Source: Burkholderia sp. HI2500
GTDB taxonomy: Bacteria > Pseudomonadota > Gammaproteobacteria > Burkholderiales > Burkholderiaceae
Assembly: GCF_002223055.1 (NCBI RefSeq)
Contig: NZ_NKFL01000002.1
Coordinates: 231,134-295,133 of the forward strand
Reading direction: 5' to 3'
DNA: 64,000 nucleotides
Shown one piece after another: positions 43,057-53,706 of this stretch. Made by a program: the position numbers and the translations under genes. The notes beneath the pieces are model-generated. The model saw only the letters and a program-made list of their open reading frames with translations. It was not told where the DNA came from and did not search any database. The first letter of the stretch is position 1. Every line of letters starts with the position of its first letter.

Positions 43057-43491
43057 GCCGCTGTCTCCAATCGTTTAATTGTGCGAGCTAATGTCGCCGC
43101 CTTGATTTTTGCTGTCAATTGATGAACCCGTCTAAAAAAGGCGATTGAAACGGATGTCACGTATTGAATCCTTGTCCGACAAGGAATTCGGTAAGAATTA
43201 AAACGTGAGACGGGCTGCCGAAAGCGGCTGGAGTGGGGGATGTGCGACGCCGGACAGGCCGGCGCAGAGCCTTCCTGCGTATAACGGCAGCGTTTAAAGC
43301 GGCGGTATCCGGTTTATCCCTATTCGGGATTGACTGGATAAAGAGGGGGTGGGATTAATTCACTGGTAATCGCGCAATGGAAAGCTTGTAAATATTTGTA
43401 AATGCGCGATCCGGAATTTTTTATATATTGCCCGGCAGGGGTAAATAAAAAGCCGGCCAGTGGCCGGCTTTGCATTGCATGCGATGGTAAA
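43057..43491. other. 435-base intergenic region, AT-rich in its right half
   Basis: The promoter of the leftward lipoprotein-OmpW operon should be here; on the minus strand TTGACA lies at 43118-43113 but the -10 (GACATT at 43095-43090) is poor. The stretch 43320-43450 is AT-rich and holds no frame of interest. At the right end is the argC terminator. Confidence 0.4.
43443..43471 (-). terminator. Terminator of argC
   Basis: AAAGCCGGCCA (43449-43459) and TGGCCGGCTTT (43461-43471) form an 11-bp stem; on the minus strand the T-rich run TTTTATTTAC follows. Confidence 0.85.
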
Positions 43492-44442
43492 TCAGCGTTT
43501 GAGACCTGCGTCCTCGGCCGCGCCGATGCTCAGGTTCATGCACTGGATCGCCGCGCCCGATGCGCCCTTGCCGAGGTTGTCGAGGCGCGCGACCGTGACG
43601 AAGCGCTCCGCGTTGCCGAACACGAACAGGTCGACCCGGTTCGTGTCGTTGTTCGCCTGCACGTCGAAGAAGCCGCCGTCGAGGTTCGCGTCCGCATCGA
43701 ACGGCGCGACGCGCACGAATGCTTCGTCCGCGTAGTACTCGGCGAACACGCGCTGCACGTCCTGCGGCGTCGTGCGCTTCGCGAGCTGCTCGGGCGTGAA
43801 GTAGGTCGTCACCGCGAGACCCTTCAGGAACGGCCCGACGATCGGCGTGAAGATCGGCGGGGTCGCGAGGCCCGTGTGCGCGGCCATTTCCGGCAGGTGC
43901 TTGTGCGTGAGGCCGAGCGCATACGGGCGCGGGCTCGCGAGCTTGTCGCCCGGCGTGGCGTTTTCGTAGTCGGCGATCATCGACTTGCCGCCGCCGCTGT
44001 AGCCGGTGATCGAGTAGCTGTGCGCGGCGAACGTCGGTGCGACGATGCCTGCATCGACGAGCGGACGCATCGCGAGCACGAAGGCCGACGCGTGGCAGCC
44101 CGGCACGGCGATGCGCTTCGACGTGCGAATCTTCTCGCGCTGCGCGCGGGTCAGTTCCGGCAGGCCGTACGCCCAGTCGGCGCTGGTGCGGAACGCGGTG
44201 CTCGCGTCGATCAGCGTCGTGTTCGGGTTCTCGACGAGCGACGCCGATTCGCGCGATGCGACGTCCGGCAGGCACAGGAACGTGACGTCCGACGCGTTGA
44301 TCAGGCGGCGGCGCTCTTCGACGTCCTTGCGCTTCGCTTCATCGATGCGCAGGATCTCGATGTCGCTGCGTGCCGACAGGTATTCGAAGATCTTGAGGCC
44401 GGTCGTGCCTTCCTGGCCGTCGACAAAAACTTTGGTGCTCAT
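43492..44442 (-). CDS. argC: N-acetyl-gamma-glutamyl-phosphate reductase (type 2)
   Basis: ArgC reduces N-acetylglutamyl phosphate to the semialdehyde in arginine synthesis. The 316-residue protein is the short type 2 form with [18 protein letters not shown] at the N-terminus, [16 protein letters not shown], and catalytic Cys116 in [10 protein letters not shown], followed by [13 protein letters not shown] and [14 protein letters not shown]. Type 2 lacks the longer Rossmann loop of the classical form. Other arg genes are not near. A weak GAGAGC site precedes the ATG. Confidence 0.95.
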   Translation of the reverse strand: MSTKVFVDGQEGTTGLKIFEYLSARSDIEILRIDEAKRKDVEERRRLINASDVTFLCLPDVASRESASLVENPNTTLIDASTAFRTSADWAYGLPELTRAQREKIRTSKRIAVPGCHASAFVLAMRPLVDAGIVAPTFAAHSYSITGYSGGGKSMIADYENATPGDKLASPRPYALGLTHKHLPEMAAHTGLATPPIFTPIVGPFLKGLAVTTYFTPEQLAKRTTPQDVQRVFAEYYADEAFVRVAPFDADANLDGGFFDVQANNDTNRVDLFVFGNAERFVTVARLDNLGKGASGAAIQCMNLSIGAAEDAGLKR

Positions 44443-44528
44443 TTCGCTCTCACTGAATGAAACGGGGGCCCGCGCCCTGAAGCCGCCATTTTAAGACGTC
44501 ATCCGGCGGGCCTGCACCGCGCGGGGCG

Positions 44529-44555
44529 AAAAAAAGACGGCCGGCGGGCCGTCTT
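44529..44555 (-). terminator. Terminator of the flavodoxin gene
   Basis: AAGACGGCC and GGCCGTCTT form a 9-bp stem with a four-base loop; on the minus strand TTTTTTT follows. Confidence 0.85.
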
Positions 44556-44584
44556 GTGTCCCTTTGTCGCCCGCCGGAGCGTGC

Positions 44585-45157
44585 TCAGCCGCGGCCGGCG
44601 ACCCACCGGGCGGTCGCTTCGGCAACCCGCCGGCCGAATGCCTTGCCGGTCTCGAGGTCGCCCGGCAGCGGGCCTTCGTCGGGCGTCGAATCGGCCGGCG
44701 ACTGCGCGAGCAGGCCCGTCGAGCCGCCCAGGTAGTTGATGTCGTTGCGCGTGGCCGCCTTCGAGTTGGCCGGCATCAGGCTCGTGCCGACCCACACCAT
44801 CCCATGCTGCATCGACAGCGTGACGAAATATTGAATCGTCGAGAACTTGTCGCCGTTCATCGTCGCGGAGTTCGTGAAGCCCGCGGCGATCTTGTCCTTC
44901 CATTTCTGCGTGAACCACGCTTTCGACGTCGCGTCGGCAAACTGCTTGAACTGCGCCGACGGGCCGCCCATGTAGGTCGGCGCGCCGAAGACGATCGCGT
45001 CGGCCGCGTCGAGCGCGGCCCAGCCCGCGTCGTCGACGTCGCCGACGGCGAGCAGGCGCACGGTAGCGCCGGCTTCCTGCGCGCCCGCGTGCACGGCCTC
45101 GGCCAGTTTCTGCGTGTGACCGTAGCCGCTGTGATAGACGATGACGATATTCGACAT
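44585..45157 (-). CDS. Flavodoxin family protein / NAD(P)H:quinone oxidoreductase-like
   Basis: A 190-residue FMN-binding flavodoxin-fold protein. VYHSGYGHTQKLAEAVHAGA is the phosphate loop and FGAPTYMGGPSAQFKQFADAT the isoalloxazine loop, as in WrbA and related quinone reductases; GFTNSATMNGDK follows. Likely two-electron reduction of quinones as protection from oxidative cycling. ATG at 45157 lies behind GGAGAACG. Its length and loop pattern are closer to the WrbA-like group than to electron-carrying flavodoxins. Confidence 0.88.
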   Translation of the reverse strand: MSNIVIVYHSGYGHTQKLAEAVHAGAQEAGATVRLLAVGDVDDAGWAALDAADAIVFGAPTYMGGPSAQFKQFADATSKAWFTQKWKDKIAAGFTNSATMNGDKFSTIQYFVTLSMQHGMVWVGTSLMPANSKAATRNDINYLGGSTGLLAQSPADSTPDEGPLPGDLETGKAFGRRVAEATARWVAGRG

Positions 45158-45370
45158 GAAGCGTTCTCCGGAAAGGAACGGGAACGGCGGACCGCAGGCT
45201 CGCCGCGTCACGCGTCGCCGGTGGGCGGCGCGACGGATGCGCGGCATGGCGCCGCGACCGGTGACGACGAGTCTAGCAAGCCGAAATGACGGGAAAGCAC
45301 ATGAGTGCGGAGGACGGCATTTCGCGGCGGCGGCAATCGCAGTGCGGCGGCGCGTCACGCCCGCCGCCCG

Positions 45371-45964
45371 TTACTGCCCGTAGTTGACCGTGAGTTGCGC
45401 GGTGCCGATCGCCAGCGTGCCGATCTCGTGCTCGAACATCGGCGCGGGTCGGCCCTGCGCGACGCGCAGGTCGTCGCCCTTGAGCGCATAGACGGTGATC
45501 ACGTAGCGGTGCGGCTTGCCCGGCGGCGGGCACGGGCCGCCGTAGCCGTCGATCCCGAAGTCGTTGCGCGCCTCGCTCGCGCCGATGCGCCGCAGGAACC
45601 CGGACGCGCTCGCGTCGGCCGGCAGGCTCGTGACCGTCGCCGGAATGCCCGCGACGGCCCAGTGCCACCAGCCGTGCCCCGGCGCATCGGGATCGAAGAC
45701 CGTGACCGCATAGCCGCGCGTGCCGGGCGGCGGGTTGTGCCAGGTGAGCTGCGGCGAGTGATTGCCGCCCTTGCAGTCGCCGCGGTCGAACACGTTCGCG
45801 GCGCGGACGCGCCCGCCCGGCGTCAGGTCGTCGCTCGTCACGGTGAACGGGCCTTCCGCATGCGCGGGCAGGGTGGAGAGGACGGCGGCGTAAAGGAGGG
45901 CGACGAGGAACGGCGACGGGCGACCCGATGGCGCAGGCGGAGTGATCCGGCGATCCACACGCAT
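45371..45964 (-). CDS. YbhB/YbcL family PEBP-like secreted protein
   Basis: A 197-residue protein with a signal peptide (about residues 1-36, ending LPAHAEG) and the phosphatidylethanolamine-binding-protein fold: FTVTSDDLTPGG, GGNHSPQLTWHNPPPGTRGYAVTVFDPDAP, WWHWAVAGIPA, DGYGGPCPPPGKPHRYVITVYAL. It keeps the DPDAP and GPCPPPG ligand-loop motifs. The family is also called Raf kinase inhibitor-like. Function in bacteria is unclear; a periplasmic small-molecule or phospholipid-binding role is likely. The first Met of the signal peptide was chosen as start. Confidence 0.88.
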   Translation of the reverse strand: MRVDRRITPPAPSGRPSPFLVALLYAAVLSTLPAHAEGPFTVTSDDLTPGGRVRAANVFDRGDCKGGNHSPQLTWHNPPPGTRGYAVTVFDPDAPGHGWWHWAVAGIPATVTSLPADASASGFLRRIGASEARNDFGIDGYGGPCPPPGKPHRYVITVYALKGDDLRVAQGRPAPMFEHEIGTLAIGTAQLTVNYGQ

Positions 45965-46149
45965 ATGGCGCTTCTCCCGTCACGTGGTCCGGACCGATGC
46001 GTCCGGCGTTGTTGGCGTAGTGCGTTGCCTGCGCAGCTGATGGCAGCGATGGATCAAGTCTAGCATTAGGGTTCGATGAGCGATGCACGCCGCGACGCGT
46101 GGTCGCGATCGTTTCCCGCGCGAATCGGCGGACGCAAAATCGACGGACG

Positions 46150-46181
46150 AAAAAAAGCCGCCCGCGATGAAGCGGGCGGCT
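46150..46181 (-). terminator. Terminator of pyrE
   Basis: AGCCGCCCGC (46156-46165) and GCGGGCGGCT (46172-46181) form a 10-bp stem with loop GATGAA; minus-strand continuation is TTTTTTTCG. Confidence 0.92.
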
Positions 46182-46219
46182 CGTTCAGCCAGGACGCCGG
46201 CCAGCGGGCCGGCGCGGCG

Positions 46220-46906
46220 TCAGTCCTTCGGGGACGTCGCGCCGCCGTGCGCCGCCGACCACTCGGCCGGTGCGTGCAGGAATTTCTCGACTTCGTCGAG
46301 CGTCTTCGTCTCGAAGTAGCCCGAGGCCTTCGCGACGCGCAGCACGTCCCACCACGTGGCGAGCGCGTGCAGGTCGACGTCGATGTCCTTCAGGACCGAC
46401 ACGCTTTCCTTGAAGATGTTGTAGTGGAACAGCACGAAGCAGTGGTTCACCGTCGCGCCCGCGGTGCGCAGCGCATTGACGAAGTTGATCTTGCTGCGGC
46501 TGTCGGTCGTCAGGTCTTCCACCAGCAGCACGCGCGAGCCTTCTTCCAGATGGCCTTCGATCTGCGCGTTGCGGCCGAAACCCTTCGGCTTTTTGCGCAC
46601 GTACTGCATCGGCACCATCATCCTGTCGGCGATCCAGGCCGCGAACGGGATGCCGGCCGTCTCGCCGCCCGCCACCGCGTCGATCTGCTCGAAGCCGATG
46701 TCGCGCGTGATCGTCGTTTCCGCCATTTCCATCAGCGCGCGGCGCACGCGCGGATACGAAATCAGCTTGCGGCAGTCGATATAGACGGGGCTTGCCCAGC
46801 CGGACGTGAAGATGAACGGTTTTTCTGCGTTGAAGTGCACTGCCTGTACTTCGAGCAGGATTTTGGCGGTCGTATCCGAGATCGACTGACGATCGTAGCC
46901 TGTCAT
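46220..46906 (-). CDS. pyrE: Orotate phosphoribosyltransferase
   Basis: PyrE joins orotate with PRPP to OMP in pyrimidine synthesis. The 228-residue protein has [57 protein letters not shown] and the PRPP-binding motif [14 protein letters not shown], all typical. ATG at 46906 is preferred since AAGGA lies six bases upstream; ATG at 46912 has the same site too close. The C-terminal half (about 160-228) is longer than in E. coli, as is common in betaproteobacteria. A strong terminator follows. Confidence 0.95.
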   Translation of the reverse strand: MTGYDRQSISDTTAKILLEVQAVHFNAEKPFIFTSGWASPVYIDCRKLISYPRVRRALMEMAETTITRDIGFEQIDAVAGGETAGIPFAAWIADRMMVPMQYVRKKPKGFGRNAQIEGHLEEGSRVLLVEDLTTDSRSKINFVNALRTAGATVNHCFVLFHYNIFKESVSVLKDIDVDLHALATWWDVLRVAKASGYFETKTLDEVEKFLHAPAEWSAAHGGATSPKD

Positions 46907-47366
46907 GGGCATTCCTTGGGTGATGAGCGAAGAGCGGGCGCGGGCCCGGTGGCGCAGCAAGGGGAACCTGCCCAGGGGGCCGGGGCGCGATCGGAGGGCC
47001 AATCGCATCGCTGCGCGCGTAGCCGGCTATTTTACCCGATTCAGGCCGGTTTTCGGCGGAATTCGCGCGGGTTCGCCGCGCGGCTCACCACCGGCGAAAC
47101 AAGCGGGGCCGGATCGCTCGCGCGCTGATGCGGAGGATGCGGCGCTGCACCAACATGCGTCATTTAGGGGGTGTACACTAGGCGGCCCTTAGAAATCGTT
47201 CAGTACTTTGTACTTTCCTCTTGCCACCCGCCAAGGTTCGATGGCGTGCCGACCCGGCGCGTCGCGTGCCGTCTCGCAGTCGACCACCCCCTCGATTCAA
47301 GCAGACGCGGCCGAAGGTGCTGCGTACTGAACCGTCAATATTTCGCATGTCTCTCGCAGGTCAATC
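46907..47366. other. 460-base divergent intergenic region between pyrE and maeB
   Basis: Both promoters are expected here. TACACT at 47175-47180 is a possible -10 for maeB, without a clear -35, and repeated TACTTT (CAGTACTTTGTACTTT, about 47201-47216) lies downstream. Nothing else is recognised. Confidence 0.35.
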
Positions 47367-49637
47367 ATGGACGAACAACTGAAGCAGGCCGCACTCGCTT
47401 ATCACCTGAACCCGAAACCCGGCAAGATTTCGGTCACCCCGACCAAGCCGCTGTCGAACCAGCTCGATCTGTCGCTCGCGTATTCGCCGGGCGTCGCTGC
47501 AGCGTGCGAAGCGATCCACGCCGATCCGCTCGACGCGCAGAAGTACACGTCGCGCGGCAACCTCGTCGGCGTCATCACGAACGGCACCGCCGTGCTCGGC
47601 CTCGGCAACATCGGCCCGCTCGCCGCGAAGCCGGTGATGGAAGGCAAGGGCTGCCTCTTCAAGAAATTCGCGGGCATCGACGTGTTCGACATCGAACTGT
47701 CGGAGTCCGACCCCGACAAGCTCGTCGAGGCGATCGCAATGCTCGAGCCGACGCTCGGCGGCATCAACCTCGAGGACATCAAGGCGCCGGAATGCTTCTA
47801 CATCGAGCAGAAGCTGCGCGAGCGCATGAAGATCCCCGTCTTCCACGATGACCAGCACGGCACCGCGATCATCGCGTCGGCCGCGATCCTGAACGGCCTG
47901 AAGGTCGTCGGCAAGAAGCTGTCCGACGTGAAGCTCGTGTGCTCGGGCGCGGGCGCGGCCGCGATCGCGTGTCTGGACCTGCTGGTGAACCTCGGCCTCA
48001 CGAAGTCGAACATCCTCGTCGCCGATTCGAAGGGCGTGATCTACGAAGGGCGCGGCAACCTCGATCCGTCGAAGCAGCGCTATGCGGCGACCACCGACGC
48101 ACGCACGCTCGCCGACGCGATCGTCGGCGCGGACGTGTTCCTCGGCTGCTCGAGCGCGGGCGTGCTGAAGCAGGACATGGTCAAGACGATGGGCGACCGC
48201 CCGCTGATCCTGGCGCTCGCGAACCCGGAACCGGAAATCCGCCCGGAAGACGCGAAGGCCGTGCGCCCGGACGCGATCGTCGCGACCGGCCGTTCGGACT
48301 ACCCGAACCAGGTCAACAACGTGCTGTGCTTCCCGTTCATCTTCCGCGGCGCGCTCGACGTCGGCGCGACGACGATCACGGAAGAAATGAAGCTCGCGTG
48401 CGTGCGCGCGATCGCCGAGCTGGCACAGGAAACCGACCAGAGCGAGGAAGTCGCGAAGGCGTATGAAGGCCACTCGCTCGAATTCGGTCCGGACTACCTG
48501 ATCCCGAAGCCGTTCGACCCGCGCCTGATCATCAAGATCGCGCCGGCCGTCGCGCAAGCCGCGATGGACTCGGGCGTCGCCACTCGCCCGATCCAGGACA
48601 TGGACGCGTACCGCGAGCAGCTCGGCGCGACCGTCTACCGCACCGGCATGGTGATGCGTCCGGTGTTCGCCACCGCGAAGCAGAAGCAGGCCCGCATCGT
48701 GTTCGCCGAGGGCGAAGACGAGCGCGTGCTGCGTGCCGCGCAGTTCGTGCTGCAGGAAAAGATCGCGAAGCCGATCCTCGTCGGCCGTCCGTCGGTCATC
48801 GACATGCGTCTCGCGAAGATCGGCTCGAAGCTGAAGGCCGGCACCGATTTCGAGATCGTCGATCCGGAAGACGATGCGCGCTACCACCGCTACTGGCAGG
48901 CGTATCAGGAGATCGGCGCGCGCGACGGCGTGACGCCGGAAGTCGCGAAGGCCGCGATGCGCAAGTTCAATACGCTGATCGGCGCGATGCTCGTGCACCT
49001 GGGCGACGCGGACGGGATGATCTGCGGGATGATCGACACGTTCCACAGCCACCTGAAGTTCATCGAGCAGGTGCTGGGCCGTGCGAAGGGCGCCGAGCAC
49101 TTCGCGGCGATGAACCTGCTGATGCTGCCGGGCCGCAACCTGTTCGTGTGCGATACGTACGTGAACGAGCTGCCGAGCGCCGAACAGCTCGCCGACATGA
49201 CGATCCAGGCCGCGGCCGAGATCGAGCGCTTCGGCATCGTGCCGAAGGCTGCGCTGCTGTCGAACTCGAACTTCGGCAGCGCGCCGTCGGCGTCGTCGCG
49301 CCGGATGGGCGAAGCCCGCAAGCTGATCGTCGAACGCGCACCGAACCTGGAAGTCGACGGCGAAATGCACGGCGACGCGGCGCTGTCGGAACTGATCCGC
49401 AAGCAGGCCTTCCCCGGCACGACGCTGTCGGGCGAAGCGAACCTGCTGATCATGCCGAACGTCGAAGCGGCGAACATCGCGTACAACCTGCTGAAGATGG
49501 TCGGCGGCGAAGGCGTGACGGTTGGCCCGTTCCTGCTCGGCGCGGCGAAGCCGGCCCACATCCTGACGCCGGCCGCGACCGTGCGCCGGATCATCAACAT
49601 GACGGCCGTTGCCGCCGCGAACGTGAACACGAAGTAA
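47367..49637 (+). CDS. maeB: NADP-dependent malic enzyme with C-terminal phosphotransacetylase-like domain
   Basis: Converts malate to pyruvate and CO2 with NADP. The 756-residue protein combines the malic enzyme (residues 1-about 425: [31 protein letters not shown] stretch around 70-90, [33 protein letters not shown]) with an inactive phosphotransacetylase-like domain (about 430-756: [57 protein letters not shown]) that binds acetyl-CoA as regulator in MaeB. Length is that of the long bacterial form. ATG 47367 gives the usual [14 protein letters not shown]-terminus. Free-standing unit with a terminator at 49679. Confidence 0.97.
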   Translation: MDEQLKQAALAYHLNPKPGKISVTPTKPLSNQLDLSLAYSPGVAAACEAIHADPLDAQKYTSRGNLVGVITNGTAVLGLGNIGPLAAKPVMEGKGCLFKKFAGIDVFDIELSESDPDKLVEAIAMLEPTLGGINLEDIKAPECFYIEQKLRERMKIPVFHDDQHGTAIIASAAILNGLKVVGKKLSDVKLVCSGAGAAAIACLDLLVNLGLTKSNILVADSKGVIYEGRGNLDPSKQRYAATTDARTLADAIVGADVFLGCSSAGVLKQDMVKTMGDRPLILALANPEPEIRPEDAKAVRPDAIVATGRSDYPNQVNNVLCFPFIFRGALDVGATTITEEMKLACVRAIAELAQETDQSEEVAKAYEGHSLEFGPDYLIPKPFDPRLIIKIAPAVAQAAMDSGVATRPIQDMDAYREQLGATVYRTGMVMRPVFATAKQKQARIVFAEGEDERVLRAAQFVLQEKIAKPILVGRPSVIDMRLAKIGSKLKAGTDFEIVDPEDDARYHRYWQAYQEIGARDGVTPEVAKAAMRKFNTLIGAMLVHLGDADGMICGMIDTFHSHLKFIEQVLGRAKGAEHFAAMNLLMLPGRNLFVCDTYVNELPSAEQLADMTIQAAAEIERFGIVPKAALLSNSNFGSAPSASSRRMGEARKLIVERAPNLEVDGEMHGDAALSELIRKQAFPGTTLSGEANLLIMPNVEAANIAYNLLKMVGGEGVTVGPFLLGAAKPAHILTPAATVRRIINMTAVAAANVNTK

Positions 49638-49678
49638 GTCCACGCCCGCGTGTGCCGCGCTTCGCGCGCGGCGCAATG

Positions 49679-49717
49679 AAAAACGCCATGGAACCTGCGT
49701 TCCGTGGCGTTTTTTTT
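49679..49717 (+). terminator. Bidirectional terminator between maeB and the ferredoxin oxidoreductase gene
   Basis: AAAACGCCATGGAAC and GTTCCGTGGCGTTTT pair over 15 positions with one mismatch around CTGC; TTTTTTTT follows on the + strand. Confidence 0.9.
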
Positions 49718-49785
49718 CGTGAAGCGACGTGAGCGGATAGCCGCTCGCCGGCGGGCATCCGGCCGCGAATGCCCGCCGCGTGCCG

Positions 49786-52700
49786 TTACGCGACCTGCTG
49801 CTGCGACTGGCCGCCGGCCGGCGAACGCCACTTCGCGAGCAGCGTGTCCCACTTCACCCGCACCGCGCGCAGGTTGTTCTCCTTCACGTGGCCATAGCCG
49901 CGAATGCCGTCCGGCAGCGCCGCGAGCTCGACGGCGAGCGGGCGGTTGGCCGCGTTCAGCTTGGCGAGCACCTCGCCGATCAGCGCTTCGTACTCGCCGA
50001 TCAGCGCGCGCTCGGTGCGACGCTCGTCGGTACGGCCGAACGGGTCGAGCCCCGTGCCGCGCAGGAACTTCGCTTTCGCAAGCAGCCGGAATGCCGACAT
50101 CATCCACGGGCCGTACGCCTTCTTCACGAGATGGCCGTGGGCGTCCGTCTTCGCGAACAGCGGCGGCGCGAGGTGGAATTTCAGCTTCCAGTCGCCTTCG
50201 AACTGCGCGGTCAGGCGCGCGAGGAATGCCGGATCGGACTGCAGCCGCGCGACCTCGTATTCGTCCTTGTACGCCATCAGCTTGAACAGGTTGCGCGCGA
50301 CCGCTTCGGTCAGCTGCTCCTGCACCGTGTCGCCGTCCACCAGCGCACGCTCGGCCGCGCGCACCTTGTCGACGAACGCCGCATAGCGTGCTGCGTACGC
50401 GGCATTCTGGTACGCGGTGAGGAATTCCACGCGCTTCGCGATCAGGGCGTCGACCGCCTTCTTCGTGTGCAGCGAAATCACCGTGGCGCCTTGCACGGGG
50501 CGGGCATCGCCGGCCGCGGCCTGCTTCACGCTCGCCAGGTCGTGCGCGGCGCGGCGGCCCCAGTCGAAGGCCGCCCGGTTCTTCTCGACCGATACCGCAT
50601 TCAGCTCGATCGCGCGCACGAGCGACGCGAGCGTGAGCGGCAGCCAGCCTTTCTGCCACGCGTAGCCGAGCACGAACGGGTTCGTGTAGATCGCGTCGCC
50701 GAGCAGCGCGACCGCGAAGCGGTTCGCGTCGATGAAATCGACGGCAACGCCCGCCGCCGCACGGATGTCGTTCTCGGCCGACAGGCCCGGGAACGCCCAG
50801 TTCGGGTTCTTGATGAACTCGGCGGTCGGCGTCTGCGCGCTGTTGACGACCACGCGCGTCGTGTCGTGGCGCATGCGCGACGTGCACTCGTCGCCGGCCG
50901 TGACGATCGCGTCGCAGCCGATCACGAGGTCGGCCTCGCCCATCGCGATCCGCGTCGCGTGGATGTCGGTCGGCGCGTGCGAGATCTGCACGTGGCTCAT
51001 CACGGCGCCGCCCTTCTGCGCGAGGCCGGTGACGTCGAGCACGGTCACGCCCTTGTTTTCCAGGTGCGCGGCCATACCGAGCAGCGCGCCGATCGTGACG
51101 ACGCCCGTGCCGCCGACGCCGGTGACGAGCACGCCGTATGCGCGGTCGATGTCCGGCAGCGTCGGTTCGGGGATCGGCGGCAGTGCGTTGCCGTCGACCG
51201 AGACGGCCTTCGGCTTCTTCAACTGGCCGCCCTCGACCGTGACGAAGCTCGGGCAGAAGCCCTTCACGCACGAGAAGTCCTTGTTGCAGCTCGACTGGTT
51301 GATCTGGCGCTTCGTGCCGAATTCGGTTTCCAGCGGCTCGACCGACAGGCAGTTCGACTGCACCGAGCAGTCGCCGCAGCCCTCGCACACCGCGTCGTTG
51401 ATCACGACGCGCTTGGCCGGGTCCGGATACGTGCCGCGTTTGCGGCGGCGGCGTTTCTCGGTTGCGCAGGTCTGGTCGTAGATCAGGATCGTCGTGCCTT
51501 CGATCTCGCGCAGCTCGCGCTGCACGTCGTCGAGCTGGTCGCGGTGATGGATCGTCACGCCCGGCGCGAGCAACGCCTTCTGGCTGTCGTACTTCTCCGG
51601 CTCGTCGGTGACGATCACGATCTTCTTCGCGCCTTCGGACGCGAGCTGGTGCGTGATCTGCGGCACCGTCAGCACGCCGTCGACCGGCTGGCCGCCCGTC
51701 ATCGCGACCGCGTCGTTGTAGAGGATCTTGTAGGTGATGTTCGCCTTCGACGAGATCGCCGCGCGCACGGCCAGCAGGCCCGAGTGGAAATAGGTGCCGT
51801 CGCCGAGGTTCGCGAACACGTGCTTCTCGTCCGTGAACGGTGCCTGGCCGATCCACGGCACGCCTTCGCCGCCCATCTGGCTGAAGGTGCTCGTGCTGCG
51901 GTCCATCCACACGGTCATGTAGTGGCAGCCGATGCCGGCGATCGCGCGCGAGCCTTCCGGCACGTTGGTCGACGTGTTGTGCGGGCAGCCCGAGCAGAAC
52001 CACGGCTTGCGCTCGGTCTGCACGTGCGGCTTCGCGAGCGCCATTTCCTTCGCGTTGATCACGGCGAGGCGCGCGGCGATGCGCGCACGCACGTCGGACG
52101 GCAGCTCGAACTTCTCGAGGCGCGTCGCAATCGCCTTCGCGATGATCGCGGGCGACAGCTCGTAGTGCGCGGGCAGCAGCCAGTTGCCCATCGGCACCGA
52201 CCATTCGCCGCCGGCGCCGTCCTTCTCGTCGAACTTGCCGAACACGCGCGGACGTTGCCCATCGGGCCAGTTGTACAGCTCTTCCTTGATCGCGTATTCG
52301 AGGATCTGGCGCTTTTCCTCGACGACGAGGATTTCGTCGAGCCCGCGCGCGAACGCCTGCGCGCCCTGCGCTTCGAGCGGCCACACGCAGCCGACCTTGT
52401 AGAGCCGGATGCCGATCCGCGCGCAGGTTTCGTCGTCGAGGCCGAGGTCGGTCAGCGCCTGGCGCACGTCGAGGTACGCCTTGCCGCCGGTCATGATCCC
52501 GAAGCGCGCGCTCGGCGAATCGATCTCGATGCGGTCGAGCTTGTTCGCGCGCACGTAGGCGAGCGCCGCATACCACTTGTAGTCGAGCAGCCGTGCTTCC
52601 TGCACGAGCGGCGGATCGGGCCAGCGGATGTTCAGCCCGCCTTCCGGCAGGATGAAGTCGGTCGGCAGCACGATCTCGGTGCGATGCGGGTCGATGTCGA

Positions 52701-53376
52701 CCGATGCCGACGATTCGACCACGTCCGTCACGCACTTGAGCGCGACCCACAGGCCCGAGTAGCGGCTCATCGCCCAGCCGTGCAAGCCGAAATCGAGATA
52801 TTCCTGCACGTTGGACGGGAACAGCACCGGCAGCCCGCAGGCCTTGAAGATGTGTTCGGACTGGTGCGCGAGCGTCGACGATTTCGCCGCGTGGTCGTCG
52901 CCGGCGAGCACCAGCACGCCGCCGTGCTGCGACGAGCCGGCCGAGTTCGCGTGCTTGAATACGTCGCCCGTGCGGTCGACGCCCGGGCCCTTGCCGTACC
53001 ACATGCCGAACACGCCGTCGTGCTTCGCGCCGGGGTACAGGTTCACTTGCTGCGAGCCCCACACGGCGGTGGCGGCGAGATCTTCGTTGAGGCCGGGCTG
53101 GAAGACGATCTGGTGGGCGGCCAGGTGCTGCTTGGCTTTCCAGAGCGACAGATCGAGGCCGCCGAGCGGCGAACCACGATAGCCGGAGATGAAGCCGGCG
53201 GTATTGAGACCGGCGGCGCGATCGCGTTCCTGCTGCAGCATCGGCAGGCGCACGAGGGCCTGGATGCCGCTCATGTACGCGCGACCGCGCTCCAGTGTGT
53301 ATTTGTCGTCAAGCGTGACGGACTTCAGCGCGGCTTCTAGCGACGCGCGTTGGTCTGCGTCTAGCGGGGCATTCAT
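49786..53376 (-). CDS. Indolepyruvate ferredoxin oxidoreductase, fused alpha-beta type
   Basis: A 1196-residue single-chain enzyme that oxidatively decarboxylates indolepyruvate and other aryl pyruvates to acyl-CoA with ferredoxin. Order of domains: N-terminal pyrimidine-binding domain (FISGYRGSPLGGLDLSLW), TPP domain (HNTSTNVPEGS, GGEGVPWIGQAP, ANLGDGTYFHSG, about residues 460-560), iron-sulfur region with CEGCGDCSVQSNCLSVEP and SCNKDFSCVKGFCPS (about 650-690), then the beta subunit-like part with GVGGTGVVTIGALLGMAAHLE (about 730). The extra tail (about 1000-1196) is typical of the fused form in Proteobacteria. GGAGGAG precedes the ATG. Probable partner of aromatic amino acid breakdown with the nearby hppD and Lrp genes. 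Confidence 0.93.
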   Translation of the reverse strand: MNAPLDADQRASLEAALKSVTLDDKYTLERGRAYMSGIQALVRLPMLQQERDRAAGLNTAGFISGYRGSPLGGLDLSLWKAKQHLAAHQIVFQPGLNEDLAATAVWGSQQVNLYPGAKHDGVFGMWYGKGPGVDRTGDVFKHANSAGSSQHGGVLVLAGDDHAAKSSTLAHQSEHIFKACGLPVLFPSNVQEYLDFGLHGWAMSRYSGLWVALKCVTDVVESSASVDIDPHRTEIVLPTDFILPEGGLNIRWPDPPLVQEARLLDYKWYAALAYVRANKLDRIEIDSPSARFGIMTGGKAYLDVRQALTDLGLDDETCARIGIRLYKVGCVWPLEAQGAQAFARGLDEILVVEEKRQILEYAIKEELYNWPDGQRPRVFGKFDEKDGAGGEWSVPMGNWLLPAHYELSPAIIAKAIATRLEKFELPSDVRARIAARLAVINAKEMALAKPHVQTERKPWFCSGCPHNTSTNVPEGSRAIAGIGCHYMTVWMDRSTSTFSQMGGEGVPWIGQAPFTDEKHVFANLGDGTYFHSGLLAVRAAISSKANITYKILYNDAVAMTGGQPVDGVLTVPQITHQLASEGAKKIVIVTDEPEKYDSQKALLAPGVTIHHRDQLDDVQRELREIEGTTILIYDQTCATEKRRRRKRGTYPDPAKRVVINDAVCEGCGDCSVQSNCLSVEPLETEFGTKRQINQSSCNKDFSCVKGFCPSFVTVEGGQLKKPKAVSVDGNALPPIPEPTLPDIDRAYGVLVTGVGGTGVVTIGALLGMAAHLENKGVTVLDVTGLAQKGGAVMSHVQISHAPTDIHATRIAMGEADLVIGCDAIVTAGDECTSRMRHDTTRVVVNSAQTPTAEFIKNPNWAFPGLSAENDIRAAAGVAVDFIDANRFAVALLGDAIYTNPFVLGYAWQKGWLPLTLASLVRAIELNAVSVEKNRAAFDWGRRAAHDLASVKQAAAGDARPVQGATVISLHTKKAVDALIAKRVEFLTAYQNAAYAARYAAFVDKVRAAERALVDGDTVQEQLTEAVARNLFKLMAYKDEYEVARLQSDPAFLARLTAQFEGDWKLKFHLAPPLFAKTDAHGHLVKKAYGPWMMSAFRLLAKAKFLRGTGLDPFGRTDERRTERALIGEYEALIGEVLAKLNAANRPLAVELAALPDGIRGYGHVKENNLRAVRVKWDTLLAKWRSPAGGQSQQQVA

Positions 53377-53706
53377 TAACTGTCTCCTCCACCCAGTTTG
53401 GGATCACCAAAACTCGACTGCTTCGGGCGTCTTGTGGACGCGTCGGCAGTGGCCGGCATATTGGCCGGTTTTAAGCGATGGTAGCACTGGGGCAAACCCG
53501 CCGCCCATCGGTTGGAATGCCGGGGGATTGCGGCGCTGCGTCAAAAAAACAGGGCGGAACCATGCGTTACATCATGTAAAAGCATGTAAAGCCGGGTTCA
53601 TCTGCGGGCAAATGCCGTTAATCTTGTCGGCCTGCCGGAGGTGCCCGGCCGCGTTGGCTGGTTTCGACGCAATCGGGGAGGCGCCGGCAGTTTTACAGGA
53701 GGTGCA
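53377..53706. other. 330-base divergent intergenic region
   Basis: Between the oxidoreductase gene (leftward) and the small secreted gene (rightward). A symmetrical TTACAT-C-ATGTAA lies at 53567-53579 with a further ATGTAA (53584-53589) just downstream, possible binding site of a regulator. No RNA gene or frame of interest. Confidence 0.4.

Noticed and set aside
43402..44460. Plus-strand frame opposite argC
   Set aside because: Shadow of argC in another frame; Arg/Val-rich without motif.
48905..53062. A 1385-codon open frame in another phase over maeB and the oxidoreductase gene
   Set aside because: Arg-rich composition without recognisable motif; the real genes in this stretch have clear motif content.
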